DNA of 64,000 nucleotides from JBGPEQ01 sp050180895 (GTDB lineage Bacteria > Pseudomonadota > Alphaproteobacteria > Dongiales > Dongiaceae): the NCBI GenBank assembly GCA_050180895.1, contig JBFXDS010000001.1:124001-188000 (forward strand). Reading direction: 5' to 3'. Made by a program: the position numbers and the translations under genes. This document shows, one piece after another, positions 17,835-28,416 of this stretch (its first letter is position 1; every line of letters starts with the position of its first letter). Below the pieces are notes generated by a model, which was not told where the DNA came from, did not search any database, and saw only the letters and a program-made list of their open reading frames with translations.

Positions 17835-19167
17835 GGCAACATCAGCTCTCGTCAGATGGCTGCATGCCGTCCAACGGCATCGGCTCGCCGCGGGCGTGCT
17901 GGCCGTGGTGCTTGTGGTGGCCGGCGGCGGCGCGGCGGCGTGGTATCTCCATCCGCGCGCGCAGGCGCCGGCTCGCATGCCCTCGGTGGCCGTGCTGCCG
18001 TTCGACAACCTGAGCGGCAATCCGGACCTGGGCTATTTCAGCGACGGCGTCAGCGAGGACATCATAACCATGCTGTCGCGGTCGCCCGACCTCGTGGTCG
18101 TCGCACGCAATTCGAGCTTCGTCTACAAGGGCAAGGCGGTCGATGTGCGCCAGGTCGGTAAGGAACTCGGGGTCGAGTACGTGCTCGAGGGCAGCGTCCG
18201 CAAGGAAGCAGGCAAGGTGCGCATCGTCGCTCAGCTCATCGATGCGGACACGGGGCAGCATGTGTGGGCGGATCGGTATGACAAGGCGGGCAGCGATCCT
18301 TGGGCCCTGCAGGACGACGTGACGGCGAAGATCGTTTCGTCGATCGCTGGCGAGAGGGGGCAGGTCCGGCGCGCCGAATACAAGCAGGCCTGGGGCAAAG
18401 ACACGGCGGACCTGGCGGAATACGACTACTATCTCCGCGGACACGAGTTCCTCATGCGCTTCACCCGGGAGGATCATCTCAAGGCCGGGGAGATCTGGCG
18501 CGAAGGACTCGAAAAGTTTCCGGACTCGTCGCTCTTGCGCGTGAAACTCGGCTCATTTTACATCACGAGGGCATGGAACTTCTGGAGCGACGATGCCGCG
18601 GCCGACTACCGGCAGGGCGGCGAACTCGTCCGCCAAGGCCTGGCCGCACCGAACGTGCCGCCAAAGGCTCAGCAGATCGGCCATTGGGTGCTGGCGTTCG
18701 TCTGCGCGTGGGAGCGTGATTTCGAGCGCGCCGAGGCCGAGGCCCAAGCGGCGATCCAGATGGCACCCTATGACGCGAACATGCTGGCTGATCTGGCGGC
18801 GGTTCCGATCATGGCGGGCAACCCGGACCGAGCACTCGATTGGGTCGCCCAGGCGGCGGACCGCGATCCTGGGAATGTGCGCCTGGTCTATTTCTCTGCC
18901 TGGGCCCATGTCGTGCGGGGCGACTATGAGAAGGTGATCAGCGCCCTGAACGGACGCGCGCTGTCGCCGGACTGGCCGCTCCTCCTGGCCATTGCCTATG
19001 TCCGTCTCGATCGCATGGATGACGCCAGGGCCGCGGTGAAGAAGGCGCTGGAACTGGACCCGCAGTTCACCCAGGCGACGTGGCAGGGGGGTTACTTCTA
19101 CAGCGATCCGCTCATCCTGGAAGGTCAGCTGGCGGATCTGGGCAAGGCCGGCTTGCCGGAGAAGTAA
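17317..19167 (+). CDS. Class III nucleotide cyclase with TolB-like and TPR domains (copy 1)
   Basis: This 616-residue protein has an N-terminal class III cyclase domain (residues 1-170) with metal aspartates D12 (LAADIAGYSR) and D55 (NSAGDSIV) and the transition-state residues N115 and R119 (GDGVNVAARVQ). One membrane helix follows at about 190-212, then a periplasmic or cytoplasmic TolB-like domain starting SVAVLPFDNLSG, and a C-terminal TPR-like helical region. It should make cAMP in response to a signal sensed by the C-terminal part. The first 518 bp are identical to the downstream paralogue, while the C-terminal two-thirds have diverged strongly. Confidence 0.9.
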   Translation: MERKLTAILAADIAGYSRLMGADEEGTLDALRAHRDVVDGLVAAHRGRVFNSAGDSIVAEFPSAVEAINCAAEIQQEMGARNEPVAQDRRLEFRIGINIGDVMAEGGNLFGDGVNVAARVQELAEPGGICVARNVYDQVKQKVGVAFEPLGNHQVKNIAEPVAIYRVLTDGAAATSALVRWLHAVQRHRLAAGVLAVVLVVAGGGAAAWYLHPRAQAPARMPSVAVLPFDNLSGNPDLGYFSDGVSEDIITMLSRSPDLVVVARNSSFVYKGKAVDVRQVGKELGVEYVLEGSVRKEAGKVRIVAQLIDADTGQHVWADRYDKAGSDPWALQDDVTAKIVSSIAGERGQVRRAEYKQAWGKDTADLAEYDYYLRGHEFLMRFTREDHLKAGEIWREGLEKFPDSSLLRVKLGSFYITRAWNFWSDDAAADYRQGGELVRQGLAAPNVPPKAQQIGHWVLAFVCAWERDFERAEAEAQAAIQMAPYDANMLADLAAVPIMAGNPDRALDWVAQAADRDPGNVRLVYFSAWAHVVRGDYEKVISALNGRALSPDWPLLLAIAYVRLDRMDDARAAVKKALELDPQFTQATWQGGYFYSDPLILEGQLADLGKAGLPEK

Positions 19168-19172
19168 GGCGC

Positions 19173-19690
19173 ATGGAACGCAAGCTCACGGCGATCCTCG
19201 CGGCCGACATCGCCGGCTACAGCCGGTTGATGGGGGCGGACGAGGAGGGCACCCTCGACGCGCTCCGCGCCCATCGCGACGTCGTGGACGGACTGGTCGC
19301 GGCCCATCGCGGGCGCGTCTTCAACAGCGCCGGCGACAGCATCGTCGCCGAGTTCCCGAGCGCGGTCGAGGCGATCAACTGCGCGGCCGAGATCCAGCAG
19401 GAGATGGGCGCGCGCAACGAGCCGGTGGCGCAGGACAGGCGGCTCGAATTCCGCATCGGGATCAACATCGGCGACGTGATGGCCGAGGGCGGCAACCTGT
19501 TCGGCGACGGGGTGAACGTGGCGGCGCGGGTGCAGGAGCTGGCCGAGCCCGGCGGCATCTGCGTAGCGCGCAACGTCTACGACCAGGTGAAACAGAAGGT
19601 CGGCGTGGCGTTCGAACCGCTCGGCAACCACCAGGTCAAGAACATCGCCGAGCCGGTGGCGATCTATCGCGTGCTGACCGACGGCGCGGC
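19173..19690 (+). repeat. 518-bp exact direct repeat, copy B
   Basis: Second copy of the cyclase-domain block found at 17317-17834. Synonymous positions are identical too, so the match reflects recent conversion or duplication rather than protein selection. Confidence 0.97.
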
Positions 19691-21023
19691 CAGGCGATCG
19701 CCGATGCGCCGGTGGCTGAGCGGTGCGCCGCGGCAACGTCTCGCGACGGCAACCCTCGTCCTGCTGCTGGCGATCTCCGTGGGCGGCGCGGCGACCTGGT
19801 ACTTCCATCCGCGTCCGCCGGCGCCGAGCGGTCCGCCTTCGATCGCCGTCCTGCCGTTCGCCAACATGAGCGGCGATCCGGCGCAGGACTACCTGGGCGC
19901 CGGCGTGGCGGAAGAGATCATCACCATGCTGTCGTCCTATCCCGGCGTCCGCGTCACGTCCCGCACGTCCAGCTTCGTCTATGACGGGCCGGTGAAGGTC
20001 CAGCAAGTGGCCCAGGATCTCGGCGTCGCCTACGTCCTCGAAGGCAGCGTGAAGAAGTCGGCAGCCTCCGTTCACGTCACCGCTCAGCTTATCGACGCGA
20101 CGACCGGCGACCATGTGTGGGCCGAGCGGTTCGAGGACGAGGGCAGCGACGTCGTCGCGCTTCAAGTCGACGTTGCGAGCAGGATTTTCGATTCGATCGC
20201 GGGGATCCGGGGCGAGATCAGGAAGAAGGAAGAGGAGGATGCCTGGCGGAAATCGGCGCCGAGCCTCGAGGAGTACGACTACTATCTGCGCGGCAACCAG
20301 TTCTTCTTTCGGCCGGGCGGCGACGGCACCGCCAAGGCACGCGCGACGTTCGAGGAGGGGCTGGCGAGGTTTCCGGAATCCGCGCTGCTGCGGCTGAAGA
20401 TCGCGAGCACCTACTGGGCGGATATCGAACGGAGCCAGAGCGATGACCCGTGGCGCGACGTGGCGTTGGGCTGGAAGCTGATCAAGGAGACCGAATCCAT
20501 TCCCGACAAGTCGCGGTTCGAAACATGGCTGTATCATTGGCAGATGGCCGGGTACTACCAGTTCCACGACGGGGATTTCGAGCGTTCCGCCGCGGCGGCG
20601 GAGGCCGCGGTCAAACTGGTGCCGAACGACCCCTTCGAACTGGCCGTCCTGGCCGGCATCATGACGCGCGCGGGGCGGACGGATCGGGCGATCGAGTGGG
20701 CGCAGCAGGCCGTCCGCGATCCCAACGCCATCGGCTTCTTCCATGATCAACTCGGCTGGGCCTACTACCATGCCGACCGCCCATCCGATGCCCTGTCCGC
20801 ATTCGACGAGGCGCAGGATTCGTGGGGCAAGGCCGTGGCATATGCGCGCCTCGGCAGGATGGACGAGGCGCAAGTGTTGATGGCCGAAAGCCTGAAAGAC
20901 TATCCCGGCGCAACGGTTGCCGCCGAAGCCGTTTGGCCGACGGGGAAGCAGCCGCAGATGGTCGAGCGGCTGCTGACACCCTACCTCGAGGACCTGCGCA
21001 AGGCCGGTCTGCCGGAGAACTGA
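19173..21023 (+). CDS. Class III nucleotide cyclase with TolB-like and TPR domains (copy 2)
   Basis: This 616-residue paralogue starts only five bases after the stop of copy 1, so both are in one transcript. Residues 1-172 are encoded by DNA identical to copy 1, including catalytic D12, D55, N115 and R119. From residue 173 on, the membrane helix, the TolB-like domain (SIAVLPFANMSG) and the TPR region are related but clearly different. The two proteins could form homo- or heterodimers through the identical cyclase domains while sensing different inputs. A GGAGAAGTAAGGC serves as ribosome-binding region at the junction. Confidence 0.9.
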   Translation: MERKLTAILAADIAGYSRLMGADEEGTLDALRAHRDVVDGLVAAHRGRVFNSAGDSIVAEFPSAVEAINCAAEIQQEMGARNEPVAQDRRLEFRIGINIGDVMAEGGNLFGDGVNVAARVQELAEPGGICVARNVYDQVKQKVGVAFEPLGNHQVKNIAEPVAIYRVLTDGAARRSPMRRWLSGAPRQRLATATLVLLLAISVGGAATWYFHPRPPAPSGPPSIAVLPFANMSGDPAQDYLGAGVAEEIITMLSSYPGVRVTSRTSSFVYDGPVKVQQVAQDLGVAYVLEGSVKKSAASVHVTAQLIDATTGDHVWAERFEDEGSDVVALQVDVASRIFDSIAGIRGEIRKKEEEDAWRKSAPSLEEYDYYLRGNQFFFRPGGDGTAKARATFEEGLARFPESALLRLKIASTYWADIERSQSDDPWRDVALGWKLIKETESIPDKSRFETWLYHWQMAGYYQFHDGDFERSAAAAEAAVKLVPNDPFELAVLAGIMTRAGRTDRAIEWAQQAVRDPNAIGFFHDQLGWAYYHADRPSDALSAFDEAQDSWGKAVAYARLGRMDEAQVLMAESLKDYPGATVAAEAVWPTGKQPQMVERLLTPYLEDLRKAGLPEN

Positions 21024-21163
21024 TTTGACGAGCGAGCCGGCCAGCGGGCCGCGGGCGTCGATTTCCACTGGCCTGCGTCGGGGCGGGGCGTTAACGTCGT
21101 TCCAACGGCGGCGACGCTCGGGCGCCGGCGAAGCAACAAGACACGGCACGAAGGGAGAGAACC

Positions 21164-22141
21164 ATGTCTCGTCCACAATCCTCATACCGCCTCGGGCGGG
21201 TGCTCGCGACGGCCATGCTCGGCCTCGCCCTGTCGGGCGGCGGCGCGCTCGCCCTCGACGAGCTGAAGATCATCGCGCCGGCCAGTCCCGGCGGCGGCTG
21301 GGACCAGACCGCGCGGGCGCTGCAGGAGGTGATGCAGAGCGGCAGCATCGTCAAGCAGGTGACGGTGGAGAACGTGCCGGGCGCCGGCGGCACCGTCGGG
21401 CTGGCGCAGTTCGCCCAGAAGGACGCAGGCAACGGCAACGCGCTGCTGGTCAACGGCCTGGTGATGGTCGGCGCCATCCTGACCAACAAGTCGGCGGTGA
21501 CGCTCGATCAGGTGACGCCGATCGCGCGGCTGACCGGCGAGTACGAGGTGATCGTCGTGCCCGCCGGCTCGGACATCCAGACGCTCGCCGACCTCGTCGC
21601 CAAGGTGAAGGCCGACCCCGGCGCGGTGGCCTGGGGCGGCGGCTCGGCCGGCGGCACCGACCATATCCTCGCCGGCTTGATCGGCAACGCGGTGGGCGCC
21701 GACCCGGCGAAGCTCAACTACGTGCCGTTCTCGGGCGGCGGCGAGGCGCTGGCGGCGATCCTCGGCGGACATGTCACGGCGGGAGTGAGCGGCTACAGCG
21801 AGTGGGCCGGACAGATCCAGTCCGGCGAGCTGCGCGCGCTGGCGATCTCGTCCGGCGAGCGCATCAGCGGCATCGACATTCCCACGCTGAAGGAGCAGGG
21901 GGTCGACGTCGAGCTCGCCAACTGGCGCGCGGTGATGGCCCCGCCGGGCCTCGACGACGCGCAAAAGGCGGCGCTGGTCGCGACCATGGATGCCACGGTG
22001 CAGAGCGAGGGCTGGAAGAAGGTGCTGGCGGACCGGAGCTGGCTCGACCTCTACCTCTCGGGCGACGCGTTCGCGAAGTTCATCGCCGACGAGAATGCCC
22101 GCATCACCGAGACGCTGACGCAGATCGGGCTGGTGCAGTAG
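21164..22141 (+). CDS. tctC: Tripartite tricarboxylate transporter substrate-binding protein
   Basis: This 325-residue periplasmic protein belongs to the TctC/Bug family. It has a signal peptide (hydrophobic core LATAMLGLALSGGGALA) and family segments IIAPASPGGGWDQTARAL, VENVPGAGGTVGL and YVPFSGGGEALAAILGGHV. It captures a carboxylate ligand for the TctAB membrane pair encoded directly downstream. GGGAGAG precedes the ATG. There is no TctDE two-component system nearby. Confidence 0.93.
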   Translation: MSRPQSSYRLGRVLATAMLGLALSGGGALALDELKIIAPASPGGGWDQTARALQEVMQSGSIVKQVTVENVPGAGGTVGLAQFAQKDAGNGNALLVNGLVMVGAILTNKSAVTLDQVTPIARLTGEYEVIVVPAGSDIQTLADLVAKVKADPGAVAWGGGSAGGTDHILAGLIGNAVGADPAKLNYVPFSGGGEALAAILGGHVTAGVSGYSEWAGQIQSGELRALAISSGERISGIDIPTLKEQGVDVELANWRAVMAPPGLDDAQKAALVATMDATVQSEGWKKVLADRSWLDLYLSGDAFAKFIADENARITETLTQIGLVQ

Positions 22142-22229
22142 GCGCCGGCGCGATGCGCCGCAGGGCCATCGGGGCGGCGGCTCCCGCGGGTGCCGCTGCC
22201 CCGTTGCGCAGGCCGCCGGCAGCCGGCGG

Positions 22230-22715
22230 ATGAGTCCGCAGCCGCGCCTGCAGCTGGGCGAGCTGCTGCTCGGGCTCGGCGTCGCCGGGCTTGGGCTGTT
22301 CATCGCCGCCGAGACCAGCAAGATCCAGGTGGCGCCGGTCTACGCGAAGGTCGGGCCGACGATGATCCCGCTGCTCGTCGCGGGCGTGCTGCTGCTGCTC
22401 GGCATCGTGCTGGCGGTACAGGCGGCGCGCGGACGCGGGGTCGCGGCCGGCGATGCCGCTGCCGCGGCGCCCAGCGACTGGCAGGCGCTCGCCGCGATCA
22501 GCGTCGGCCTATGGCTGCAGGCCCTGCTGCTGGAGCTTGCCGGTTTCGTGATCGCGTCGGCGCTGCTGTTTCTCTGCGTCGCCTGGGGTTTCGGCAGCCG
22601 GCGGATCCTGCGCAACCTCGCGATCGGGCTGGCGCTCGCGCTGGTGACCTATATCGGCTTCACCAAGGGGCTCGATCTCGCGCTGCCGGCCGGCGTGCTG
22701 GCGGGCGTGCTGTAG
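22230..22715 (+). CDS. tctB: Tripartite tricarboxylate transporter small membrane subunit
   Basis: This 161-residue protein has four hydrophobic segments and the family size and position of TctB, between TctC and TctA. It forms the small membrane subunit of the transporter. It is separated from tctA by one base. Confidence 0.9.
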   Translation: MSPQPRLQLGELLLGLGVAGLGLFIAAETSKIQVAPVYAKVGPTMIPLLVAGVLLLLGIVLAVQAARGRGVAAGDAAAAAPSDWQALAAISVGLWLQALLLELAGFVIASALLFLCVAWGFGSRRILRNLAIGLALALVTYIGFTKGLDLALPAGVLAGVL

Positions 22716-22716
22716 C

Positions 22717-24225
22717 ATGCAGACCCTGGACCCGCTGCTCGGCGGCTTCGCGACGGCGCTGACGCTGGCCAATCTCGGCTGGTCGCTGATCGGCGTGACG
22801 CTCGGCACCGCGATCGGCATCCTGCCGGGCATCGGCCCGGCGCTCACCATCGCGCTGCTGCTGCCGGTGACCTACCATCTCGACCCGACGGCGGCCTTCA
22901 TCATGTTCGCCGGGCTCTACTACGGCGCGATGTACGGCAGCTCGACGACCTCGATCCTGCTGAACACGCCGGGCGAGAGCGGCTCCATCATCACGGCGAT
23001 CGAGGGCAACCTGATGGCCCGCGCCGGGCGCGGCGCGGCGGCGCTGGCGACGGCGGCGATCGGCTCGTTCGTGGCGGGCACGCTCGGCACCCTGGCGCTG
23101 ACCTTCCTGGCGCCGGTGGTGGTGAAGCTGGCGCTGCGCTTCGGGCCGGCCGAGTACTTCGCGCTGATGGTGCTGGCCTTCACGACCGTGTCGGCGATGC
23201 TCGGCGCCTCGCTGCTGCGCGGCCTCACCAGCCTGTTCCTCGGCATCGCCATCGGCCTCGTCGGCATCGACACGCTGACCGGGCAGGCGCGCTTCGCGCT
23301 CGGCTTCCCGCAGCTGCTCGACGGCATCGACATCGTCGTCGTCGCCGTCGGGCTGTTCGCGGTCGGCGAGGCGTTCTACGTCGCCTCGCGGCCGGAGCTG
23401 CGCAGCGCCGAGATCATCCCGGTGAGGGGCTCGCTGTGGATGACCGGCGAGGAGTGGCGGCGCTCCTGGAAGCCGTGGCTGCGCGGCACGGCGGTGGGCT
23501 TCCCGTTCGGCGCGCTGCCGGCGGGCGGCACGGAGATCCCGACCTTCCTCTCCTACTTCATGGAGAAGAAGCTGACCCGCCGGCCGCAGGAATTCGGCAA
23601 GGGCGCCATCGAGGGCGTCGCCGGACCGGAGGCGGCCAACAACGCCGCCGTCGCCGGCGTGCTGGTGCCGCTGCTGACGCTGGGGCTGCCGACCTCGGCG
23701 ACGGCGGCGATCCTGCTCGCCGCGTTCCAGCAATATGGCTTGCAGCCGGGGCCGCAGCTGTTCAGCGGCAGCGGCCCGCTGGTGTGGGCGCTGATCGCCA
23801 GCCTCTATATCGGCAACGTCATGCTGCTGGTGCTGAACCTGCCGCTGGTCGGGCTGTGGGTGCGGCTGCTGGCGATCCCGCAGCCGCTGCTCTATGCCGG
23901 CATCCTCGTCTTCGCCACGCTCGGCGTCTACAGCCTGAACCGCTCGACCTTCGACCTGGTGCTGCTCTACCTGATCGGCGCGCTCGGCTATCTGATGCGG
24001 CGCTTCGAGTTTCCGGTGGCACCCTGCATCATCGGCCTGATTCTCGGGCCGCTGGCCGAGGAACAGTTCCGCCGCGCCCTGTCCATCAGCCAGGGCGATG
24101 CCTCCGTGTTCTTCACGCATCCGCTGTCGGCGGCGCTGCTCGCCGCGGCGGCTCTGTGCCTGCTGGTGCCGCTGGCCTACCGCCTGCGCCAGCGTCGCTT
24201 GGCCGCTGCCGCCGCCCGTCGCTGA
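22717..24225 (+). CDS. tctA: Tripartite tricarboxylate transporter large membrane subunit
   Basis: This 502-residue protein has about 12 membrane segments and the TctA signature GILPGIGPALTIALLLP near residue 38, followed by YYGAMYGSSTTSILLNTPGE. It is the transport channel subunit, probably driven by an ion gradient. The gene ends seven bases from the convergent cysA stop. Confidence 0.95.
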   Translation: MQTLDPLLGGFATALTLANLGWSLIGVTLGTAIGILPGIGPALTIALLLPVTYHLDPTAAFIMFAGLYYGAMYGSSTTSILLNTPGESGSIITAIEGNLMARAGRGAAALATAAIGSFVAGTLGTLALTFLAPVVVKLALRFGPAEYFALMVLAFTTVSAMLGASLLRGLTSLFLGIAIGLVGIDTLTGQARFALGFPQLLDGIDIVVVAVGLFAVGEAFYVASRPELRSAEIIPVRGSLWMTGEEWRRSWKPWLRGTAVGFPFGALPAGGTEIPTFLSYFMEKKLTRRPQEFGKGAIEGVAGPEAANNAAVAGVLVPLLTLGLPTSATAAILLAAFQQYGLQPGPQLFSGSGPLVWALIASLYIGNVMLLVLNLPLVGLWVRLLAIPQPLLYAGILVFATLGVYSLNRSTFDLVLLYLIGALGYLMRRFEFPVAPCIIGLILGPLAEEQFRRALSISQGDASVFFTHPLSAALLAAAALCLLVPLAYRLRQRRLAAAAARR

Positions 24226-24232
24226 GCGCGGC

Positions 24233-25408
24233 TCACCCGGCCTTGCGGGCGTCGGAGCCGGTGCCCTGCGGCAGCGGCTCGTCCGCGGGGGTCGCGCCGG
24301 CGGCATCGGTCCCGCCCGGCGATGCGCCGACGAGGGGCGGGGGCAGGGCCGGATTCTGCGGGAAGACGCGGATGCGGTGGAAGCGGACGGCGCACCAGTC
24401 GCCGACGGAGAGGTTGAGCGCGGCGAGGCGGTTGCGGTCGAGCATCGCCTCCAGCGGCTGCCCCCCATAGTCCAGGTCGATGCGCGCCGTCGGACCGATC
24501 GCCACGATCGAGCGCACCTGCGCCGCGCTCGGCGACGCCGGCTGCCCGTTCAGCAGCTCCACGTCGTGCGGACGCACGAACGCCACCGCCGGTCCCGAGA
24601 CCCCGTCCATCCCCTCCACCCGCTCCGGCGACAGCACGCCCGCCGCCGTGATCGCCTGCCCCGCCTCGATCCGGCACGGCAACCGGTTCACGTTGCCCAG
24701 GAAGTCGAACACGAACGCCGTCGCCGGCGCGTCGTACACCTCCGCCGGACCCCCCACCTGCTCGATCCGACCCTGGCTCATCACCACCACGCGGTCGGCC
24801 AGCTCCAGCGCCTCCTCCTGGTCGTGCGTCACGAACACGCTGGTGATGTGCATCTCGTCATGCAGCCGCCGCAGCCAGCGCCGCAGCTCCTTGCGCACCT
24901 TGGCGTCCAGCGCCCCGAACGGCTCGTCCAGCAGCAGCACCTTCGGCTCGATCGCCAGCGCCCGCGCCAGCGCCACCCGCTGCCGCTGCCCGCCCGACAG
25001 CTGCGAGGGATAGCGCTCCCCCACCCAGTCCAGCTGCACCAGCGACAGCAGCTTGTGCACCCGCGCCGCGATCTCCCCCTTCGGCAGCCGCACCGCCCGC
25101 GGCCGCACCGTCAGCCCGAAGGCGACGTTGTCGAACACGCTCATATGCCGGAACAGCGAGTAGTGCTGGAAGACGAAGCCGACCTCGCGCTCGCGCGGGC
25201 CGCGGCCGAGCACGTCCTCGCCATGCAGCCGCAGGCGCCCCGATTCCGGCACCTCCAGCCCGGCCATGATGCGCAGCAGCGTCGTCTTGCCCGAGCCCGA
25301 CGGACCCAGCAGCGCCAAGAGCTCCCCCGACCGCACCTCCAGCGACACACGGTCCAGCGCCAGGTAACTGCCGAACCGCTTGCTGACCTCCATCACCTCG
25401 ATGCTCAT
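24233..25408 (-). CDS. cysA: Sulfate/thiosulfate-type ABC transporter ATP-binding protein (orphan)
   Basis: This 391-residue ATPase has Walker A GPSGSGKTT, Q-loop FVFQHYSLFRHM, signature LSGGQRQR, Walker B VLLLDEPFGALD and the switch histidine in VTHDQEEAL. The FQHYSLFRHMSVFDNVAFGL wording and the TOBE-like C-terminal half are typical of CysA. No cysT, cysW or binding-protein gene lies in the window, so the partners are encoded elsewhere or lie nowhere near. The last 35 residues are a low-complexity Pro/Ala/Gly tail beyond the usual family length. Confidence 0.88.
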   Translation of the reverse strand: MSIEVMEVSKRFGSYLALDRVSLEVRSGELLALLGPSGSGKTTLLRIMAGLEVPESGRLRLHGEDVLGRGPREREVGFVFQHYSLFRHMSVFDNVAFGLTVRPRAVRLPKGEIAARVHKLLSLVQLDWVGERYPSQLSGGQRQRVALARALAIEPKVLLLDEPFGALDAKVRKELRRWLRRLHDEMHITSVFVTHDQEEALELADRVVVMSQGRIEQVGGPAEVYDAPATAFVFDFLGNVNRLPCRIEAGQAITAAGVLSPERVEGMDGVSGPAVAFVRPHDVELLNGQPASPSAAQVRSIVAIGPTARIDLDYGGQPLEAMLDRNRLAALNLSVGDWCAVRFHRIRVFPQNPALPPPLVGASPGGTDAAGATPADEPLPQGTGSDARKAG

Positions 25409-25814
25409 CGCAAGACCCTAGCGCCGCCGCATGGCCGCGCCGTCCGCGGCCGCGGCTCGTCCGGCAGCATCAGCGCATGACCGCCGCGACGCGCGCGCCT
25501 CAGCCAAGCGCATCACCGAAGGCAGTCAACGAGCGTTTCAAGATTCGACGCATCATCGCCAGTCTCCTGCTCGGTCGCATGGCACGGGACGTCTTCTTTT
25601 TTTGAGAGAGATCACCGATTGCCCGCAGGCGGGGGCCAATCCGCAGGAGCCATGACACACCGAGGCTCCCGCAAGGTCAAGGTTCGACCCTGCCGGGCCG
25701 CCGCGGCCGGCGCACGCCCGAAAAATGCCACTTCACGGCTCCTTCCCCGCCGTTAACGGCTTGTTAAGCCGTCCGAGCCGATGTTGGCGGCGATCCGGAT
25801 CCCTTGTTCGTGAC
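25409..25814. other. Intergenic region between cysA and a small acidic membrane protein
   Basis: This 406-base gap lies upstream of two divergent genes and should hold both promoters. A small inverted repeat (CGGCTT, 3-base loop, AAGCCG) lies at 25757-25771. On the minus strand a ribosome-binding site precedes an 18-codon frame (MMRRILKRSLTAFGDALG) that could be a leader peptide or the remnant of a gene; I do not call it. Nothing else is recognisable. Confidence 0.4.
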
Positions 25815-26144
25815 ATGAACTACCTCATCATCGTCGCCGCCGGCTTCATCCTCGCAACCGTCGCGGTCGCCGTCCTGTCGCCGTTCGAAGACCTGCCTCA
25901 GCTCGCGCCGCGCGAGGCGACGCAGGAGACGGCCGCGGCGCCGCCGGTCGACATCGATGTCACGGACGAGTCCGAGTCCTATGGCGACGTCCCGGAGGAG
26001 ATCGCCGACTCGTACGAGGCCGGCGACGCGGAGGACCCGGCTGCCGACGATGCCGACAGCTCCGCCGCCGACGATTCCTACGCCCGCGGCCCATCGTCGG
26101 ATCCGCCGATGGACTGGCCCGACGGCGAAACGCCGCCGCGGTAA
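25815..26144 (+). CDS. Small acidic single-pass membrane protein
   Basis: This 109-residue protein starts at ATG 25815 (MNYLIIVAAGF) with one membrane helix at residues 2-20. The rest is rich in Asp, Glu, Pro and Ser and has low complexity, so it is probably disordered and extracytoplasmic. No family is recognised. The start is chosen where the membrane helix begins; the open frame upstream does not look coding. A 9-bp hairpin follows the gene at 26155-26176. Confidence 0.55.
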   Translation: MNYLIIVAAGFILATVAVAVLSPFEDLPQLAPREATQETAAAPPVDIDVTDESESYGDVPEEIADSYEAGDAEDPAADDADSSAADDSYARGPSSDPPMDWPDGETPPR

Positions 26145-26154
26145 CCCGACGGGC

Positions 26155-26176
26155 TCCTGACAGCCCGCTGTCAGGA
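26155..26176. terminator. Hairpin after the small acidic protein gene
   Basis: TCCTGACAG and CTGTCAGGA form a 9-bp stem with loop CCCG, 11 bases after the stop. No T tract follows, so termination is uncertain. Confidence 0.35.
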
Positions 26177-26193
26177 AGGGGCGGCGAGGGCTG

Positions 26194-26222
26194 TTGGCCG
26201 CCGGCGGCCGGCGGCCTATATT
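26194..26222 (+). promoter_or_regulatory. uvrB promoter giving a probably leaderless mRNA
   Basis: TTGGCC (26194-26199) and TATATT (26217-26222) are separated by exactly 17 bases. Only seven bases separate the -10 box from the uvrB ATG at 26230, so transcription should begin at or next to the start codon. No Shine-Dalgarno sequence is present. Confidence 0.6.
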
Positions 26223-26229
26223 TCCGTCC

Positions 26230-28398
<2,169 letters not shown>

Positions 28399-28416
28399 CG
28401 ACGAGGCCGCGCGGGG

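Noticed and set aside
25500..25600. 18-codon minus-strand frame MMRRILKRSLTAFGDALG with a ribosome-binding site
   Set aside because: Too short to support without expression or conservation; may be a leader or remnant.
25660..25720. tRNA-like GGTTCGACC loop
   Set aside because: The flanking five bases on either side do not pair, and no acceptor or anticodon stem can be built.
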